This document shows, piece after piece, positions 50,616-58,078 of a stretch of DNA of 64,000 nucleotides. The notes under the pieces were generated by a model, which did no database searches, was not told the origin of the DNA, and saw nothing but the letters and a program-made list of their open reading frames with translations. The stretch covers positions 1 to 64,000 of the forward strand of contig JAJPHL010000002.1 of assembly GCA_021325275.1 (NCBI GenBank). Direction: 5' to 3'. The position numbers and the translations under genes are program-made. Origin of the DNA: Terriglobia bacterium. GTDB lineage: Bacteria > Acidobacteriota > Terriglobia > JAJPHL01. Positions within the stretch are counted from its first letter, which is position 1. Every line of letters begins with the position of its first letter.

Positions 50616-53600
50616 CTACTTCACCTTCACCGGCGGCGCAGGACGCTTCGGCAGTTCCGCGGGCTTTTGCTTGGTTCGCGCCATCACTTCGGTTACAGCG
50701 CGCTCGAGTTGCTGGTCGCGGCCCTTCGACAATTCCGCGGGATCGTTGTCCACCACAATATCGGGATCCACGCCGTGACCCTCGATCGCCCACTGGCCGT
50801 CGGCCGACGCAAGTCCGGAAGTCGGCACGTTCACCACGCCGCCGTCGAGCAGCGGGCCGGTGTTGTTGATGCCCACCACGCCGCCCCACGACCGTTTGCC
50901 GATCAGCGGACCCAAGCCCGCCTTCTTGAACATGTACGGGAAGATGTCGCCGTCGGACGCCGACGTTTCATTCAACAGGCAAACCATCGGCCCCACGAAA
51001 ACGCCGTCGGGATACGTGTTGGCATCCTCGTCGGTGCGTCCATAATTCAATCCCAGCACTTGGCGGCGCAGGCGTTCGATGATCATGCGCGACACGTTGC
51101 CGCCGCCATTGCCGCGATCGTCGATCACCAGCGCGTCCTTGCGGATTTGCGCGTAGTAGTGCTTGATGAACTCGGCGATTCCCTCGGCGCCCATATCCGG
51201 AATGTGAATGTATCCGGCTTTGCCGCCGCTCAGTTTATTCACCATCTCGGCGTTGGTGGTGGTCATGTCGAGATAAACGAGCGGCGTCTCCGATGTGACC
51301 GGCTTGTAGGTGATCTTGTGCGAACCGTCGAATGACGGCCGGCTGTTCACCGTCATCGTCACGGTGCGATCGGCCTTGCCGCGCAGCAAGCGATACGGAT
51401 CTTCGTCGCGCTTCAATTCCTCGCCGTCGATCGCCAGCACGTAGTCGCCTTCCTTCACGTCGATTCCGATTTCGGTGAGCGGCGAGCGATACCGATCTTC
51501 CTCATTCTGTCCTCGGAAAATCTTTTCGAGCTTGTAGCGGCCGCTCGACGCATCGAGCGCGAAGCGCGCGCCGGGCAACGCCACTTGGGGACGCGCCGGC
51601 GACTGCCAATCGCCGCCCGCGATGTAAGTATGGCTGTTGTTCAACTCCGAGATCATTTCCCCCAGCACGTAGTTGAGGTCGGCGCGATGATCCACGTACT
51701 TCAATTCTTCCTTGTACTGGTCGTGCAGCGCCTTCCAATCGTAACCGTTCATGTTGGTCACGTAGAAGAAGTCGCGATAGCGGCGCCACACTTCCTCGAA
51801 AATTTCGGCCCACTCTTCTTTCGGCACGCGATCGAGCGAGAGACCGCGCACGGAAACCACTTTGCCGGGAGGCCCGGCGACCGGTTTGGGCGGCATGTCG
51901 ACCAAGCGATACTCGCCGCCCGTCCGCACCAGCAGCTTCGATCCGTCTTCGGAGAGCGCCCAGCCGCCGATGCGCTCCGCCACGGTGATTTCCTTGCGCT
52001 CCTTGAACGAATAAGCTTTCAGCAAGGCGGGCGTGTCGGAGGCGCGACCGTAGTAGAACGCTCCAAAGCGCCCGTACATCACGTAGCCTTTCACCGCGGT
52101 CAAGCCGTTGTAGTTGTCGGCTTCCACAGGGATTCGCGCCACACGCGACGCGAGACCGTCGAAGTCGATTTTGATGTAACCTTTGGCGGCGTCTTTCTTC
52201 TCGTCCTTCTTCTCGTCTTTCTTTTCGTCGGTGATCGTGACCTCGTCGCTCTCGGGCGCCAGTGGATTCTTCACGTCTTTGCGCAAGGTCAAGAGGTAGA
52301 TTTGACGATCGCGCGTCGTGGCGTAGTTGAATTCCGTGGTGCCAATCAGCGGCTGATATTCGCGGCGACTCAAATAGTAGAGGTAATTCCCCTCGGGATC
52401 CCATTCGGGCGCGCCGATATCGAAGAATCCGTCGGTGATCTGATGATCTTTGTTGTCCTCGACGTTCCAGATGTGCAGCGAACTGAAGCCGTTGTTTTCG
52501 ATGATCGTGTACGAAAGATGCCCGCCGTCGTGCGACCACGTGTAGTCGCGGATCGCACCGTGGCGATCGTGGGCGATCTTCGATTCCTTCTTGTCGTCCA
52601 TCGTGAGCACGTAAAGATCGTTGGCGCTATCCGAGTACGCCAGCCGTTTTCCGTCCGACGCCCACTCCGGCGCGTAGCGCATGCAGTGTCCGCTATGCGT
52701 CAATTGCTCGGGCTTGCCGTTGCCGTCCTGGTCGGTGATCCACACTTCGTCCTCGCCGCTGGCGTCGGAAATGTACGCGATCTTGCGTCCGTCCGGCGAC
52801 CACCTGGCCCAACGTTCATGCGCGTTCGACGTGTTGGTGATGTTGCGCACCGCGCCGTGTTCGATGGGCACGGTGAAAACGTCGCCGCGCGCGGTGAACA
52901 ACGCGCGTTCGCCCTTGGGGCTCAGCTCGAAGCTTTCGATCAAATTGTCGGCCTGCACGTGACTCGGGCGCGAGTGCAATCCGTCGTCGGGAACTTCGAT
53001 GTTCAGCTTGCGCTCGCGTCCCGCGCGCGTGTCGTACACGTACAACTCGCCGCCTTCCTCGTAAACCACTTGGCTCGTGTGATCGCTCGACGGCCAACGC
53101 ACGTCCCATTTTGTGGAGTGCGTGTGCTGCGTGGTGCGCTTCGTCGCCGTGTCGTAGGAATAAAGATTCAGCGTGCCGTCGCGATCGGACGAAAAGTAAA
53201 TCTGATTGCCGATCCACATGGGATCGCGATCCGTGCGCGGATTGTTGGTGAAATTCTCGTGCTTGTTGGTCGCGAAATCGAAAATGTACAAATCCTGCGC
53301 CCACCCGCCTTGATAGCGCTTCCAATTGCGGAAGTCGCGGAACAGCGGCGAGTAGGCGATGCGCTTCATGTCGGGCGAATAAGATCCCGAGCCGGCGTGC
53401 GGCATCGGCAAGGGCGTCGAGGGTCCGCCCGCGGCGGGAACCGTGTAGAGCTTGTTTTCCGAAAGGCTCCAGCCGTCGCGATAAGAGCGGAACAAAATGT
53501 TTTTTCCGTCGGGCGTCCATCCTTCCACTTGATTGTCGTAACCCCAGCGTTGCGGCAGCGGTCCTTGCGCGGGATAAAACGTCAGTTGCTTGGGCACGCC

Positions 53601-53897
53601 GCCCTCGGCGGGCATCACGTAGACTTGTTCGTCGCCGTCATACTGCCCGGTGAAGGCGATCCACTTCCCGTCGGGCGAGAACTTCGGGAACAACTCAAGT
53701 CCCGGATGCGCCGTCAAGCGATGCGCCGTTCCGCCTTGCGACGACACAACCCAAATGTCGCCGGCGTGCGAGAACGCGACTTTGTCGCCGTGAATATCGG
53801 GAAATCGCAGCAGTTTCGACTGCGCCACCAGCGGCGCGCCGATCGCCAACGCGCCAATCAAAACCACAACCGCAACAGAACTCACCCGACCCGTCAT
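50616..53897 (-). CDS. Tricorn-like S41 peptidase
   Basis: A 1093-residue secreted protease. A signal peptide (VAVVVLIGALAIGAPLVAQ) is followed by two propellers of WD40/TolB type (FPDIHGDKVAFSHAGDIWVV, LFPKFSPDGKWIAFTGQYDG, ARWSPDGRKIAYISDASGED), a Lys/Asp-rich insert around residues 560-580, a PDZ-like domain (VKEGDYVLAIDGEELKRDED) and the S41 catalytic core with VIDDRGNGGGN and LLNETSASDGDIFPYMF, where the Ser after Ala is the nucleophile. The ATG at 53897 is preferred over one nine codons upstream because GGAGGAAG lies before it. Tricorn proteins degrade oligopeptides; this one acts outside the cytoplasm. Confidence 0.92.
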   Translation of the reverse strand: MTGRVSSVAVVVLIGALAIGAPLVAQSKLLRFPDIHGDKVAFSHAGDIWVVSSQGGTAHRLTAHPGLELFPKFSPDGKWIAFTGQYDGDEQVYVMPAEGGVPKQLTFYPAQGPLPQRWGYDNQVEGWTPDGKNILFRSYRDGWSLSENKLYTVPAAGGPSTPLPMPHAGSGSYSPDMKRIAYSPLFRDFRNWKRYQGGWAQDLYIFDFATNKHENFTNNPRTDRDPMWIGNQIYFSSDRDGTLNLYSYDTATKRTTQHTHSTKWDVRWPSSDHTSQVVYEEGGELYVYDTRAGRERKLNIEVPDDGLHSRPSHVQADNLIESFELSPKGERALFTARGDVFTVPIEHGAVRNITNTSNAHERWARWSPDGRKIAYISDASGEDEVWITDQDGNGKPEQLTHSGHCMRYAPEWASDGKRLAYSDSANDLYVLTMDDKKESKIAHDRHGAIRDYTWSHDGGHLSYTIIENNGFSSLHIWNVEDNKDHQITDGFFDIGAPEWDPEGNYLYYLSRREYQPLIGTTEFNYATTRDRQIYLLTLRKDVKNPLAPESDEVTITDEKKDEKKDEKKDAAKGYIKIDFDGLASRVARIPVEADNYNGLTAVKGYVMYGRFGAFYYGRASDTPALLKAYSFKERKEITVAERIGGWALSEDGSKLLVRTGGEYRLVDMPPKPVAGPPGKVVSVRGLSLDRVPKEEWAEIFEEVWRRYRDFFYVTNMNGYDWKALHDQYKEELKYVDHRADLNYVLGEMISELNNSHTYIAGGDWQSPARPQVALPGARFALDASSGRYKLEKIFRGQNEEDRYRSPLTEIGIDVKEGDYVLAIDGEELKRDEDPYRLLRGKADRTVTMTVNSRPSFDGSHKITYKPVTSETPLVYLDMTTTNAEMVNKLSGGKAGYIHIPDMGAEGIAEFIKHYYAQIRKDALVIDDRGNGGGNVSRMIIERLRRQVLGLNYGRTDEDANTYPDGVFVGPMVCLLNETSASDGDIFPYMFKKAGLGPLIGKRSWGGVVGINNTGPLLDGGVVNVPTSGLASADGQWAIEGHGVDPDIVVDNDPAELSKGRDQQLERAVTEVMARTKQKPAELPKRPAPPVKVK

Positions 53898-53989
53898 GTG
53901 CTTCCTCCAGTTATCTATATCCAATGAAACATCCTCCCATGTTATCGCGCCGACTCTCGTAAACCCTTGTCAACGAGTACACTAAAAGA

Positions 53990-54937
53990 ATGGCTCCTGT
54001 CGACTCCGTTCTGAAAGCAATTGGCAATACACCGCTCGTGAAACTGCGCCGCGTCGTAGCACCCTCGTCGGGCGACGTTTACGTGAAGCTGGAATATTAC
54101 AATCCCACGGGATCGTACAAAGACCGCATGGCGCTGGCCATGATCGAAGGCGCGGAAGCGCGCGGCGATCTTGTGCCCGGCCGCACGCCGCCGATGAGCG
54201 TCGTTGAATTCACCGGAGGAAGCACGGGAAGTTCGCTGGCGATGATCTGCGCGGTGAAGGGCTATCGCTTTACACCGGTTTCCTCCGACGCGTTTTCGGC
54301 GGAAAAGCTATCGACGATGCGCGCGTTCGGCGCGGAGTTGACCGTGCTGAAGTCGGACGGCGGAAAAGTGACGGCCGAGCTCTTTCCACGCATGAAAGCG
54401 GAAGCGGAACGAATCCGCCAAGCGACGGGCGCGTTTTTCACGGATCAATTCAATAATCACGACGCGCTGACGGGCTATATGGCGATCGGCGGTGAAATCC
54501 TGGAACAGCTCGGCGGAAAAATCACCGTGTATTGCGGAGGCGTGGGAACCGGCGGCATGCTCACCGGCGTTTCGAAAGCGCTGCGCGCGGCGAATTGCCC
54601 GGCGAAAATCGTGGCGCTCGAACCCGACACGTCGGCGGTGCTGACCGGCGGAAAAGCCGGCGCGCATCGCGTCGAGGGAATCGCGTCGGGGCGCGTGCCG
54701 CCGCATATGCAGAATCGCAGTGTGTATGACGAGGCGCGCGCCATCAGCGAAGTCGGCGCGCGTGAAATGTCGCGAAGGCTGGCCCGCGAGGAAGGCATTT
54801 TCTCCGGCACTTCCACCGGCATCAACGTGCTTGCGGCCGTTCAACTCGCGAAAGAATTGGGTCCCGGCTCGACGGTCGTGACAGTGGCGGTCGACACCGG
54901 CCTGAAGTATCTCGCCGGCGATTTGTACACTGTGTAA
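53990..54937 (+). CDS. Cysteine synthase-like PLP enzyme
   Basis: A 315-residue fold-type II PLP enzyme. IGNTPLVKL begins the fold, PTGSYKDRMAL holds the PLP Lys45, EFTGGSTGSSLAMICAVKG binds the substrate carboxylate, GGVGTGGMLTGVSKAL binds the phosphate and SGTSTGINVLAA closes it. It would make cysteine from O-acetylserine and sulfide, or act as a cystathionine beta-synthase-like enzyme. Asn of the classical TSGNTG motif is changed to STGSS, so substrate use may differ. TACACT lies six bases before the ATG, suggesting leaderless expression. A metallothionein gene follows 56 bases later. Confidence 0.9.
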   Translation: MAPVDSVLKAIGNTPLVKLRRVVAPSSGDVYVKLEYYNPTGSYKDRMALAMIEGAEARGDLVPGRTPPMSVVEFTGGSTGSSLAMICAVKGYRFTPVSSDAFSAEKLSTMRAFGAELTVLKSDGGKVTAELFPRMKAEAERIRQATGAFFTDQFNNHDALTGYMAIGGEILEQLGGKITVYCGGVGTGGMLTGVSKALRAANCPAKIVALEPDTSAVLTGGKAGAHRVEGIASGRVPPHMQNRSVYDEARAISEVGAREMSRRLAREEGIFSGTSTGINVLAAVQLAKELGPGSTVVTVAVDTGLKYLAGDLYTV

Positions 54938-54949
54938 ATCCCCTGTGCA

Positions 54950-54987
54950 ATTGTGAGCGGACGTTGTCGACTCGCTCGGTTCACAAT
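54950..54987. promoter_or_regulatory. Inverted repeat before the metallothionein gene
   Basis: ATTGTGA (54950-54956) and TCACAAT (54981-54987) are perfect inverted copies 24 bases apart, the second ending six bases before the metallothionein ATG. It could be a looping operator for a metal sensor, or form a long hairpin masking the start. No regulator gene is adjacent. Confidence 0.35.
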
Positions 54988-54993
54988 GGTTTC

Positions 54994-55152
54994 ATGGCCG
55001 ATACCAACAAGTGCAAACATCCAGCGTGTAATTGTGTGCCCGCCAAGGGCGAGAAGTACTGCTCGGAATGGTGTGAGGACTCCGGCTCGATCACCGAATT
55101 GGCCTGCCAGTGCGGACATCCTGGCTGTCAAGGGGAAGCGCTGAAGTCGTAA
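54994..55152 (+). CDS. Bacterial (SmtA/BmtA-type) metallothionein
   Basis: A 52-residue cytoplasmic metal-binding protein. It has eight Cys and two His in the family pattern: CKHPACNC, KYCSEWCED (the KYYCSxxC motif of SmtA) and ACQCGHPGC (matching CGHxGC of SmtA). It should bind zinc or cadmium in a single cluster. Length agrees with family members. The ATG at 54994 is chosen; an ATG ten codons upstream gives an unconserved leader. It follows a cysteine-synthase-like gene, which may be functionally linked as Cys supply, and converges with a small minus-strand gene two bases away. Confidence 0.82.
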   Translation: MADTNKCKHPACNCVPAKGEKYCSEWCEDSGSITELACQCGHPGCQGEALKS

Positions 55153-55154
55153 GG

Positions 55155-55433
55155 TTAAACACCGGGGATCTGACGCACGGGCAGCGGCGTCGAGGGATCG
55201 CGGTCGAGCACGAGGTTCCAATACACCCACGAGCGCGGATCGAAGATGCCCGGCGGCGGATCGTCCAACACTTCCGCAAAACACCGCTCGCCCCATTCGC
55301 GCCGCACGGCGCGGATCTCGTCGAGCGTGCCGTACGTCATCACGTGCGCGAGAAAAAGCTTGCGATTCTCGAGCGTCGCGTCAGGAGCTTGATACCACAC
55401 GACGCGTTTGGCGATCGCGGCTAGTTCGCTCAT
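55155..55433 (-). CDS. Small partner protein of an AbiEii-type nucleotidyltransferase
   Basis: A 92-residue protein. The sequence KRVVWYQAPDATLENRKLFLAHVMTYGTLDEI and the end PPGIFDPRSWVYWNLVLDRD with PLPVRQ resemble small proteins commonly found beside DUF1814 nucleotidyltransferases. It overlaps the end of the nucleotidyltransferase gene by four bases and follows it, while the antitoxin is more often upstream. It may be the antitoxin. No DNA-binding motif is visible. Confidence 0.65.
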   Translation of the reverse strand: MSELAAIAKRVVWYQAPDATLENRKLFLAHVMTYGTLDEIRAVRREWGERCFAEVLDDPPPGIFDPRSWVYWNLVLDRDPSTPLPVRQIPGV

Positions 55434-56041
55434 CCGATTTCCTTGGCGGCGCGCTGCAAACGCGCTTTCGTGGCTTCAGGCAGGCTTACCAAGTCTCCGT
55501 CTCCAAAGTAGCTCAACGCTTTCAGCGTGACAACGGGATTAAACGCGCCGCCGTAGACGGCGCTCGCGGCCTTCAGCATTTCCGACAGCGAAAGGCCGGA
55601 TTCAAGCAATGCCGCGACGTCGATGTAATCCTTGGCGGCGGCGCGAACTTGCAGCGTACGCATCTTTGTGGCCGCGACATCCAGGAGCGACGCAATCGCG
55701 ACGCCGTCAACCACATCGGGTTCGGCGATTGACTTCAGGGTGTCGAGATCGCCGAAGAAAGAGACCTTCACAGGACCGTCGCGATCGACCGCACAGGTCA
55801 GCGTATTGGCACTTGATTGATCGATGCGGGAGCCGCGCAAGTAAGGGATTGCGCGATAAAGCGCGGCGGCATCGAATGACGTTCGCGAGAAAAAACCGAA
55901 ATCTTCGGACACGCGATGGCCGAGACCTAGCGCGAGCGCCGTTCCGCCGTACAAAACGAATTCTTTGGGAGTCCCGCTGAGCTCGCCCCACAGCTTGCGC
56001 TGCGGGGCGGGTAGGATATCCACCTTGGGCTGAAACGGCAT
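55430..56041 (-). CDS. AbiEii/DUF1814-type nucleotidyltransferase
   Basis: A 203-residue minimal nucleotidyltransferase of the AbiEii toxin family. The nucleotide-binding element is FVLYGGTALALGLGHRVSEDFGFFS (residues 28-52), followed by the KDYIDVAALLESGLSLSEML helix pair that closes the family. In active members the Ser-x-Asp-x-Asp motif carries two metal-binding Asp; here the second is Gly (SEDFG), so catalysis may be impaired. These proteins act as toxins modifying tRNA or as stand-alone regulators. It forms a two-gene operon with the 92-residue protein and lies directly after rpoD. Confidence 0.8.
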   Translation of the reverse strand: MPFQPKVDILPAPQRKLWGELSGTPKEFVLYGGTALALGLGHRVSEDFGFFSRTSFDAAALYRAIPYLRGSRIDQSSANTLTCAVDRDGPVKVSFFGDLDTLKSIAEPDVVDGVAIASLLDVAATKMRTLQVRAAAKDYIDVAALLESGLSLSEMLKAASAVYGGAFNPVVTLKALSYFGDGDLVSLPEATKARLQRAAKEIG

Positions 56042-56056
56042 ACGCCGGTCCGCTGA

Positions 56057-57733
56057 TTACTCGCGGAATTCCGCGTCCATGAACGAACGCAGTTTACGGC
56101 TGCGCGAGGGATGACGCAGTTTGCGCAACGCCTTCGCCTCGATCTGGCGGATGCGCTCGCGGGTCACCGCGAAGCTCTGGCCCACTTCTTCCAGGGTGTG
56201 CTCGCTGCCGTCTTCGAGTCCGAAGCGCATCTTCACGACTTTCTCTTCGCGCGGCGTCAGCGTCTTCAGAACCATCTGGGTTTGTTCCTTCAGGTTCAGG
56301 TTGATCACCGCTTCGGCCGGCGAAACTACGCCGCGATCCTCGATGAAATCGCCAAGATGCGAATCTTCCTCTTCTCCAATGGGAGTTTCGAGGGAAATCG
56401 GCTCCTGCGCGATCTTCAGCACCTTGCGCACTTTTACCACGGGGATGTCCATGCGCTTGGCGATCTCTTCACTGGTAGGCTCGCGTCCATATTCCTGGAC
56501 CAACTGCCGGGAGGTCCGGATCAGCTTGTTGATCGTTTCGATCATGTGCACCGGAATACGGATGGTGCGCGCCTGATCGGCGATGGCGCGCGTGATCGCC
56601 TGGCGAATCCACCACGTGGCGTACGTTGAAAACTTGTAGCCGCGGCGGTATTCGAATTTGTCCACGGCTTTCATTAAGCCGATGTTGCCTTCTTGGATCA
56701 AATCGAGGAATTGCAGTCCGCGATTCGTATACTTCTTGGCGATGGAAACCACCAGGCGCAAGTTCGCTTCGATCAGTTCGCGCTTGGCGCTTTCCGCTTC
56801 ATGATCGGCGCGCGCGATAATCTGCAGCGTGCGGCGCAATTCCTGGGCCGTGGCGCCGGCTTCCTCTTCCATCGCGCGGATGCGCATGGTGAGTTGGCGG
56901 ATTTCCTTGCGTAGTTCCTTCTTCTCTTCGTCGCGGCGGGCGTGATCTTCGCGTTTCTGCAAGCGCACCATTTCGCGCTCGATCGGACGCAGCGCTTCCA
57001 CGTGCTTGTAGATTTCCCCTTGCAGGTTTTTCCGCTGACCGTGCGTGAATTCGAGCTGGCGCGCCGTGCGCGACGTTTTGATAAGCTCGCGGCACAAAAG
57101 CATGCGGACCTTGCGGTACTCGCGCGGTTTTTTTGTCTTGGAAACTTGCTCCAGGCGGTCGCGATGCTTCAGGGCGCGCTGGTAGCTGCGCCACATGGCG
57201 TCGATGATGCGTTGCACGTCGGCCACTTTGGCGTTCAGTTTTTCCTCGGTGATCTCTTCTTCGTTGAAGATCACCACTTCCTTGACGGTTTTTTCGCCTT
57301 TCTTCAAGGCGTCGCTCAAGCGGCGCAGCGCCAGGATCACCACGGGCGAACGCGACAGCGCTTTCAAAATATTGTTCTGTCCGCGCTCGATACGCTTGGC
57401 GATTTCCACTTCGCCTTCGCGCGTGAGCAACGGCACCGTGCCCATTTCGCGCAGGTACATGCGCACCGGATCGTTGGTTTTCTCGAGGGCGCCCGGCGTC
57501 AGGTCGAGATCGAGGTCTTCGTCCTCACGCAGGAAGCTGTCATCGAGCTTCGCGGGACCTTCCACCACTTCCATGCCGCCGGAACCGAACGTGGAGAGCA
57601 AATCGTCGAACTCGTCCGGATTGCTGGCGTCGGGAGAAAGCTCGGCTTCCTCTTCCAGCAGCGCACCCTTTTCCTTGGGCCCGGTCGTGATCAACTGCAT
57701 GATGCGGTCGTAGTCTTTGTCTTCGATTCCCAC
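56057..57733 (-). CDS. rpoD: Primary sigma factor (RpoD)
   Basis: A 558-residue sigma-70. Region 1.2 is [29 protein letters not shown], followed by a long charged non-conserved domain (about 170-330). Region 2 is [66 protein letters not shown], which recognises the -10 box; region 3 has [16 protein letters not shown]; region 4 has [14 protein letters not shown] and [30 protein letters not shown], the -35 reader. Region 1.1 is short. Start is GTG with AAGGAG eight bases upstream. The gene follows dnaG on the same strand but has its own TTGACA promoter. Confidence 0.97.
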   Translation of the reverse strand: MGIEDKDYDRIMQLITTGPKEKGALLEEEAELSPDASNPDEFDDLLSTFGSGGMEVVEGPAKLDDSFLREDEDLDLDLTPGALEKTNDPVRMYLREMGTVPLLTREGEVEIAKRIERGQNNILKALSRSPVVILALRRLSDALKKGEKTVKEVVIFNEEEITEEKLNAKVADVQRIIDAMWRSYQRALKHRDRLEQVSKTKKPREYRKVRMLLCRELIKTSRTARQLEFTHGQRKNLQGEIYKHVEALRPIEREMVRLQKREDHARRDEEKKELRKEIRQLTMRIRAMEEEAGATAQELRRTLQIIARADHEAESAKRELIEANLRLVVSIAKKYTNRGLQFLDLIQEGNIGLMKAVDKFEYRRGYKFSTYATWWIRQAITRAIADQARTIRIPVHMIETINKLIRTSRQLVQEYGREPTSEEIAKRMDIPVVKVRKVLKIAQEPISLETPIGEEEDSHLGDFIEDRGVVSPAEAVINLNLKEQTQMVLKTLTPREEKVVKMRFGLEDGSEHTLEEVGQSFAVTRERIRQIEAKALRKLRHPSRSRKLRSFMDAEFRE

Positions 57734-57786
57734 TTTAATGGCTCCTTCCGGAGGGAGAAAAGCAAGCTTGAGAAAGTCAGGCTCGC

Positions 57787-57815
57787 ATTCTCGTGAGACA
57801 CGTCCTCACGAGAAT
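57787..57815 (-). promoter_or_regulatory. Perfect 11-bp hairpin in the rpoD leader
   Basis: ATTCTCGTGAG (57787-57797) and CTCACGAGAAT (57805-57815) are exact inverted copies around a seven-base loop. They lie 54-82 bases upstream of the rpoD start and downstream of the putative promoter, so they would be transcribed. The element may be an RNA hairpin or a protein-binding dyad. Confidence 0.65.
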
Positions 57816-57871
57816 AGACGATCTAACCTATGCATAAGTTGCGGATTTATTGAAACAGGGCGAAACAACAT

Positions 57872-57901
57872 ACTATCTCACAGCCGTTTCTGTCGTGTCA
57901 A
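57872..57901 (-). promoter_or_regulatory. Putative rpoD promoter
   Basis: On the minus strand a perfect TTGACA (57901-57896) and GATAGT (57877-57872) are separated by 18 bases. A start near 57865 would give a leader of about 130 bases. Confidence 0.55.
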
Positions 57902-58078
57902 GAGAATTGTTGGTTATCGGCCACGGCGGGAGTCCCGCAGAGACCGACCACGTAGAATCAACAACTTCGGTAGGTTCGTTTTGTAATTTTCGGTCTTCGC
58001 AGGTTCTCCGGGCGGCGAGCTAAAGTTGGTGACAGATCTTTTATTCGCTTAATATTTGCTATAAAACCCTCATGGCTG

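Larger units (their letters stand above)
57734..58078 (-). other. dnaG-rpoD intergenic region
   Basis: 345 bases with no gene. It contains the putative rpoD promoter (TTGACA at 57901-57896 on the minus strand), a transcribed leader of about 130 bases and a perfect 11-bp hairpin. No terminator was seen after dnaG, so readthrough from dnaG into rpoD remains possible. No rpsU gene of the classical macromolecular-synthesis operon lies here. Confidence 0.6.

Noticed and set aside
51585..53927. Long plus-strand open frame of 780 codons
   Set aside because: Antisense to the tricorn-like protease, which has propeller, PDZ and S41 motifs.
54948..54961. lac-operator-like string AATTGTGAGCGGA
   Set aside because: Only half of the lac operator is present and no LacI-type gene is nearby; better treated as part of the local inverted repeat.
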